This document shows positions 58,101 to 64,000 of a DNA stretch of 64,000 bases, in pieces (the stretch's first letter is position 1; every line of letters starts with the position of its first letter). Below the pieces are notes generated by a model. It saw only the letters and a list, made by a program, of their open reading frames with translations. It ran no database searches and was not told where the DNA came from. The position numbers and the translations under genes were made by a program. Origin of the DNA: Echinometra lucunter (taxonomy: Eukaryota > Echinodermata > Echinoidea > Camarodonta > Echinometridae); NCBI GenBank assembly GCA_029962745.1, contig CM057154.1, positions 1,898,422 to 1,962,421 of the forward strand. Direction: 5' to 3'.

Positions 58101-61100
58101 AATTTACTTGCTTTCTCAGAAAAGATTGGACTGTATCCAGTGGAAATAAGTGAACAGGGGGGTAATTACCTGCATCCTTGTTAGCTAGATGTTTAGCTAA
58201 ACGTGCGTTCTTCTTCTCTAGTTCTTGTTTCCACGTTGGCGTGCCTGTCTTAAGACCAGGAGGCACGTTGATGGTTGGAACATCTACATAGACAGAGGCA
58301 ATAAAGAGAACTTTAGGAAGCATCCCAATGTACAAACATGTATTGTACCTTCACACTGGGTAAAAAAACAAAAAAGTCCTACATAAAGCATGTCCCAGTC
58401 ATCTTGCACACTTAACAAGTACTTTATTACAAATCTTCAAAAAAGAAGAAGAAAAAAAAAAAGAATACAGTGCAATCATAATATATGACAAATATGTACA
58501 TTCACTCATACGTTTCCTCACAATAAAAAAAACAAACAAAAAACCCTGTTCAAAGTGTTATTCTCAGTACAGAAGTCTATGAGTGTGTATCAAAAAAGTA
58601 TATGTTATACAATAGAAGAATGAAAGGGATTTCAAACCACTCCAAAAGAATCAATACATGTAAGTATTATGATAAGACTAGCCTTTGCTAATACCTGTAT
58701 GTACTCTTAACTCGGTAGGTTATACTACACTGACCTGCTGCAATGGTATGTCTCTTCAGCACTTTCTCCGATTTCTGGGACTCGACGGATCCTTTCTCCT
58801 CCTTGTCTAATGAGGGCATCTTTGGAAACAGTTTTCTCTTTTCCACCAGATCTTTCTTCCATTGTGGAGTATTGTTGTTACCATTCGTCTCTATTGTATC
58901 TTTGGGTGACCTCAAAGGCTGCAGAGGGTCAAAGGTTAAGGGTCATTATAGTATGAAGTATAATTGTGGCTTGATGGGATGACAGAATCATAATAGGGTA
59001 CCACACAGCATTAAAACAGAACTTCCTGTCCATTTAGTGTAAGAGAGCGGAAGTATTCATCTGGGCCTCATTGCATTAAACTTATCACTGATGGTAACTT
59101 TGCCATCAATGGTAACTACCATGGAAACCTTGAATTTGATTGGCTGTTGAGCAATGTTAACATCAAAAGTAAGTCTTATGCAATGGGGCCCTGGTTAGGA
59201 CTCCTATGTTCCTATTCTCTATTACATGTACATGTAAGAAGGTGAAGTTCCATCCATGTCACATGTTTCAGGTGTGAGACAAAACCAAGGAAAAAATTTA
59301 CATTTTTTTTTCCAAAAAATAATTGGAAGAAAATCTTTAAAGTACTCAGGTACATGTATGAAGATACATATGAAAAAGTAATATATACAGTGTATCTATA
59401 TTAACAATATTTTTTTAAATTCTGAAATGTATGATGAAACGCATACAGAAAAAGTGCGCTAAATTTTTTTTTAGCTTTTGCATCAGGTATAAATGAATGT
59501 TGGGACGCCATGAGCATCAGACATGATGGACCTGAACGCTATACAAGAAGCCACCATTATCATTATTATTATTATTATTTCACCATGATAGTTATTGATA
59601 GTAGCATTGATTCGCATGGCCATGTCTGCGTGATAAATACGCCAAAATAAACTCTTCTCTCGTAGCATGAAAGATAAAAGGAAGTATACTACACAGTCAT
59701 ACAAAACAGCATACTGGTACAGCTTTTCTATCATTAAAAAAAATAATTACAAACAAATAAACTTGACAGGCTGCCATTAACTGCTTCAATTTCAATTCCC
59801 AATTTGGAGAATAAATAAAAAATGATGTGAAAAATCGATCAACGATTATAAGGTTGACAACTTTAAGAAATTAAACTTCAAATACAGTAATTGAACTTAG
59901 ACATTTTGAGGCTGAAATACCACAGTAAAAGCTTGCATTTAATAGTCAAAGCTAAAATCAAGAATTTGCAAAATTATAACGAAAGAGATATAACAGAAGA
60001 CAGAAACCAGTACCAGAAGATAATGTCAGATAACAAGATACCAAATAACACCAACAGCAGAATTAAGAAGTGCAAAATGATAATTTTACCAACAGTGAGT
60101 GAAGGAGAAGGAAAGTGTGATTTGCTTTGTGTAGAATATGACTTTTTTTTTTTTTTTTTTCATTTTATATCTTACTGGACAGATACACAGATTAGGAAAG
60201 CTGTTCTTGTGCTGGCGTGGATTAAAAAGGAAGTCAAATTGCAGAGATACATGTACGAGTATGTCAAAAGGGAGCAAGATGATGATTTCTTTTTAGAACC
60301 AACATGAAAATAGGAAGAGTAACACAGGGATGATCCATCCATCCACTGGAAGAGATATACTCCTTACATGACATATTCAACCAAGGTTAAGAGAAAAAAG
60401 TCAAGAAAAAGGGAAGGAGAAACATACACAAGCCTGGGAAGTACTGCAATATAACTTTGAGCAGTAATAATAAAGAAAGATTTACAGAAGCAATTGAGGA
60501 ATGAATAGAAGGAAGTACATTAAGCATAACACTGCACCAAACAAAAAGAGAAAGCGTAAAAAAAGGATAGCAGAGCGTATGGTCTGAAAGTAGGCCCCGC
60601 GAGAGGTTATTAATAGAACCACACAGATCTAGCAAGCAATGAGGTGCAAGCAGGATTTACAGTACAATGATCACACACAAGGACAATAGGATGCAAATAA
60701 CTGACTGAGAAAACAAGCAAAAGCACATGTAAAGGAAATAGTGAATACCAAAACAGAAGGCAAATAGAGGCCAAAATACCTTCAAGAAAACCATGGGGAG
60801 GGAAGGGGGGGGGTGGAGAAGAAGTATTCATAAAAATTTCATACCACAGGCCAAACTAAGTTGAAGAATAATGATGATTGAAACTGAATTGTTGCAGTGA
60901 GATAGGCTTTAACAAAGTGCATTAATGAGACAAAACAAGAAAGAACATAATTGGGAGGATTGGAGTCAAAAGACATACGAGGGGTAAAATAGAGGCATAC
61001 ACAGAGTAACTAGCGAAAGAAAAAGGCAAACATAAACAAGAGCAATTCAACCCTGTGCGGTCGAAATTTATGCTTCCACCTCCCACGAAAGTTTTAATTT

Positions 61101-63101
61101 ATGCACATCTTAACAACAGCTACATATTAGTTACCATTACCTCTTCCATCTAAAAATATATTTCACTCATTTTTTTACTAAAATCTCTGCCAATGCCAAG
61201 GTATTATGGAAACATATTTTTGCAAATAATTTCATATACTTTTCTGATCCTATGACCTTTGTCCTACATAATTCAAAATCTAATTAGATCATCTTCCTAT
61301 AGAGATGTAGTAGCTAATTTGAAGTTCATACCTGAAATGGTTCTTGAGATACTGTGTTAACGAGTCTAACATCCAGAATTTCATAAATTGACCCTCTGTG
61401 ACCTTGAATTTTGACCTGCATACCCCAGAATCTAAAGAGATCATCTACCTATGGCGATACATACTAGGACTGAGTTTTAAGTTCATACATTCAGACAGTT
61501 CTAGAGATATCATGTAAACAAGGCTTACACCTGATATTTCGCCTACCGGTATGTGGCCTTGAACTTTGGCATATATACCCCCAAATCCAATCAGATTATC
61601 TACCTATGGTGATACATACTATGACCAAGTTTTAAGTTCATACCTAAAACAGTTCTTGAGATATGACGTAAAAAAGGCTAACACCTGATATTTCATATAT
61701 TTGACCTCTGTTGCCTAGCCTTTTGACCTACATACCCTAAAATCAGATTGTCTACCTATGGTGATATATACTACGACTAAGTTTAAAGTTCATATCTCAA
61801 ACAGTTCTTGAGATACCGCATTTGCAAAAAAGCGGGACAAATGGACAACCCAAAAACATAATGCCTCTGGTACCACCTTTGGTGGGCGAAGCATATAAAA
61901 CAAAGAGAGAGGACACATGGAAAGTGTTATTTGAAAACAACCAAGACTTCCTACACATATAGCAGACAGGCTTACATCCTTAAAATAAAAAAAAATAATA
62001 AACATAGCACAGGTTAGACAGAAAACTAAGTAATAGACATAAAGATGGATCGAGACAAAGAAAGAAAAAACAAATACATAGAGACCAATGGAGACTTGAC
62101 ATAAAGACAGAGGCAGAGATGGGGGGGGGGGAACAAATCTATAAGCAAGCATTTCAATGGGAAATTAAGAGGGCTTTTTGGAAAAAAAAAAGACACACAA
62201 GTATTGTAGGACTCCAAGGGCAGGAACGTGTGGAAGAGAGATAGAGAAAGATAAATCAGGTATATGCACAGGGGAACTTGCAATCGATGAAAGGCTTACT
62301 ACAAGATGCATTCATGTAAGCAGACAATGATATAACAGGCAAGGTGCAAACAGAGAGAAGAGAGGATAGGAACCAAAGAACACCGTGCCAACTGAGAGTG
62401 GGACTCACAACTATGTTGCCACCAGACATCTTTCTCTTCTGCATTCTCTCTCTTGCTTCTCTCTTCCATTGAGGTATATCCGAAGAATTCTTCTTGTCCT
62501 CGGTCTTGCTCACGATCGTCACCGTCTTCTGCTCCATCTTCTTTGTTTCCTCTGCCTGAGAGTCAGATTTCGTCACAATTGTGACCTTCTTATCCTCTTC
62601 CTTCTGCTCTTCCTTCGGCTCTTCCTTCTTAGAGTCTGTTTTTGTAACTATGTTTACAGATTTCACCTTGCTTGTCTCCTCCTTCTCAATTTTCGGTTTA
62701 TCTGTTTTTGGTTTGGGAATGATTACGACAGGTTTCTCGACTTTTTTCTCATCTCTCTTCACTGCTAAGTCAATCCCTCCCTCCTTATTCTTCCCTTCAT
62801 CCTGTTTTTCTGTTACCGTTTCTATAATGACATCATTCTTTGTCACTACAGGTGCCCTATCTTCTTCTGGTCTGAATGGTTTGCTTTCTTCTTTCTCTGA
62901 TTCTTCTTTTCCTATAATAATCACTTTCTTTTCTTCAGTTTTCACTAATTTCACCTCTTCCTCTTTGTCCTCTTCCTTTTTCTCCTCTTCCTTTTCTTCC
63001 TGCTTCATCTCGACATCCTTTCCTTGGCTATCTTTGTTCTTCTCATCTGTCGATACCTCCAGTGTTACCTCCATCTTGTCCTCATCTAATGTGGAGTCCA
63101 T
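55148..63101 (-). CDS. Charged low-complexity protein with three Pro-x-Trp-Lys motifs (partial gene model, four exons)
   Basis: Exons in transcript order: 63101-62409, 58918-58735, 58283-58170, 55209-55148 (stop TAA at 55150-55148). Borders are GT-AG (donors GTGAGT, GTCAGT, GTAATT) and phases agree (0, 1, 1), giving 350 residues. The ATG is four bases inside an exon with a good acceptor (TTTACAG), so a 5' UTR or further coding exon lies upstream, perhaps outside the window. Residues 1-205 are Glu/Lys-rich and contain repeated VxIVxK words (for example VNIVTKTD, VTIVTKSD, VTIVSKTE). Three similar motifs follow: IPQWKREARERMQKRK (Trp212), TPQWKKDLVEKRK (Trp251) and TPTWKQELEKKNARLAKHL (Trp310), each on its own exon. 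Short WK-x-x-L/I basic motifs of this look occur in actin-associated proteins such as phostensin, taperin and espin; that link is inferred. Other exons may have been missed in the 3-3.5 kb introns. Confidence 0.72.
56625..56735 (-). mobile_element. SINE body fragment, copy 4
   Basis: Shares CATATCACATTATGATCTAA and TTCCAAAGGAATTTGGATAT with the SINE copies, but has neither the tRNA-like head nor a clear tail. Confidence 0.65.
57592..58037 (-). mobile_element. TTAA MITE family A, copy 3
   Basis: Minus-strand copy: plus-strand boundaries CTTAAAGTGATTACAC (left) and GGGTACCCCCTTTAAG (right). The CRE-like sites are mutated (TGACATAA). It lies in the last intron of the minus-strand gene, 132 bases from exon 58170-58283. 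Confidence 0.75.
59060..59194. mobile_element. Short palindromic MITE (GTTGCATAAA family), copy 4
   Basis: CTGGGCCTCATTGCATTAAA and TCTTATGCAATGGGGCCCTGG-like ends, with GGTAACTTTGCCATCAATGG inside. In an intron of the minus-strand gene. Confidence 0.7.
59510..59580 (+). repeat. SINE-like tail fragment with (ATT)n
   Basis: GAACGCTATACAAGAAGCC followed by ATTATCATTATTATT, the tail part only. Confidence 0.4.
59735..61060. other. Intron of the minus-strand gene, AT-rich
   Basis: No element with clear ends. A T run at 60141-60158 and a G run at 60800-60813. The open frames are short and not exon-like. Confidence 0.4.
61070..61892. mobile_element. Element with about 153-bp tandem repeats
   Basis: ATGCTTCCACCTCCCACG at the left and GGTGGGCGAAGCAT at the right are inverted. 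Inside, CTACCTATGG-type starts lie near 61293 (diverged), 61445, 61600 and 61752, a step of about 153 bp, with GTTCTTGAGATA and TTTGACCT words in each unit. Same layout as 37410-38485. Confidence 0.6.
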
Positions 63102-63245
63102 ACTCTGTAAACAAACCCATAGTTAACAACATATATGAAAATCAAGATTAAACCACTTTTACCCTTAATGCGCCAGCCGCATATCCCCCCTCTGCCATGT
63201 TTATTGCAGAGGTGCTTATATTACGTATGAATGAGCATGTGACTA

Positions 63246-63616
63246 AAGGTGCTTTCACACATGATGCGACAGAGTGGTACCACACTGTGGTGCCACACTG
63301 TTTCGTCATCGCACATGGTGGGACTTTGTGTCACCACATATGCTAATGAACGCACATTAACGCGTCAACTCTCAATAAGAAAGCATATTGTCAAAACTTG
63401 CGCAAGCTTGCGCAAGCTATCTCATGGCAACAATTTTTGCTCTAACTTTTTAGAAATTTGATTGCTGCGCATTTTTTGTGTATCTAGGCAGCAAAAAAAA
63501 GTGTGTCCTGCCTCGGCGACATTTTTTTGTCGTCCTATACCCCAGAGGCTTGTACACAAATAAGTGTGGTGCCACAGTGTGGTACCACACTGTCGCATCA
63601 TGTGTGAAAGCACCTT
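63246..63616. mobile_element. MITE with 54-bp inverted ends
   Basis: Left end AAGGTGCTTTCACACATGAT and right end ATCATGTGTGAAAGCACCTT are perfect complements. The inverted match runs about 54 bp with two mismatches and contains CACACTGTGG(T/C)(G/A)CCACAC palindromes. It lies upstream of the first coding exon found for the minus-strand gene. Confidence 0.85.
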
Positions 63617-64000
63617 AACAATGTATTGAGCAATGCTATGGAGGCTAGTGTACATGGCTTTGGCAGCTTATGGGTTGTACCTACATGTACAAACTTTCAA
63701 ATGCATTATCAACTACCTGACCTGCTACACAGTACACTGAGAAGAACTCTCATGGCTTGCTGAGATACGATACAACTCCCCGCCACTAACCCCCGCAAAA
63801 GTTTAGTGTAGAAGTCAATGGGATATGAGGAGGCAAAAAAAACAAAAAACAAAAACAAAAACAAAAACAAAATGCCAAGGCAAGAGGCATATTTTTTGCC
63901 TCCTGGTGGCAAAAAGCTGACGGCCAATCAAGTTCTCAAAAAGTTAGCGCAAAATATGATGTCATGACTTCGTCTGCACAACTACTGACAAAAATACCCT

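Noticed and set aside
62581..63126. 181-residue plus-strand Ser/Phe-rich frame
   Set aside because: Antisense shadow of the Glu/Lys-rich exon 62409-63101.

Overview
The window is animal nuclear DNA, most likely from an echinoderm and probably a sea urchin. Genes have many introns with GT-AG borders, the DNA is AT-rich, and it is crowded with microsatellites, tRNA-derived SINEs of the kind known from sea urchins, and many short inverted-repeat elements (MITEs). Species cannot be fixed from sequence alone. No prokaryotic feature (operon, CRISPR, IS element) is present.

Three host genes are supported. (1) Plus strand, 6909-26706: a complete 12-exon SLC6 neurotransmitter:sodium symporter, best read as a serotonin-transporter-like protein; the joined exons give 727 residues. 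(2) Plus strand, 31810-44751: a complete 14-exon pescadillo (PES1) gene, a ribosome-biogenesis factor with N-terminal pescadillo domain, BRCT domain and acidic/basic C-terminus; 602 residues. (3) Minus strand, 63101 to 55148: at least four exons of a charged, low-complexity protein with three spaced Pro-x-Trp-Lys motifs, probably cytoskeletal. Its 5' end may lie beyond the window. PES1 and this gene converge.

Layout. 1-6900: 5' flank of the transporter, with a TIR element carrying a decayed THAP-domain exon, microsatellites, an AACGAACC-motif MITE and a SINE. 6909-26706: transporter with large introns; intron 1 holds a tandem array that repeats the first bases of exon 2, and intron 9 holds a hAT-type MITE plus a dead LINE. 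26707-31809: 3' flank, long simple repeats, poly-G foldback elements and the PES1 promoter with a CACGTG box. 31810-44751: PES1; intron 7 holds a TIR element with five 161-bp repeats, most carrying tandem AGGTCA half-sites. 44752-55147: convergent intergenic/3' UTR space with a purine-rich tract, an 82-bp minisatellite and nested MITEs. 55148-64000: the minus-strand gene, with more MITEs in its introns.

The genes are not a pathway: a membrane monoamine transporter, a nucleolar factor and a likely actin-associated protein are simply neighbours. The most unusual material is in the non-coding DNA: the exon-start decoy array, the AGGTCA array, TTAA-flanked mobile elements that carry CRE-like sites, several MITE families built from one short word repeated in both orientations, and the THAP fossil.
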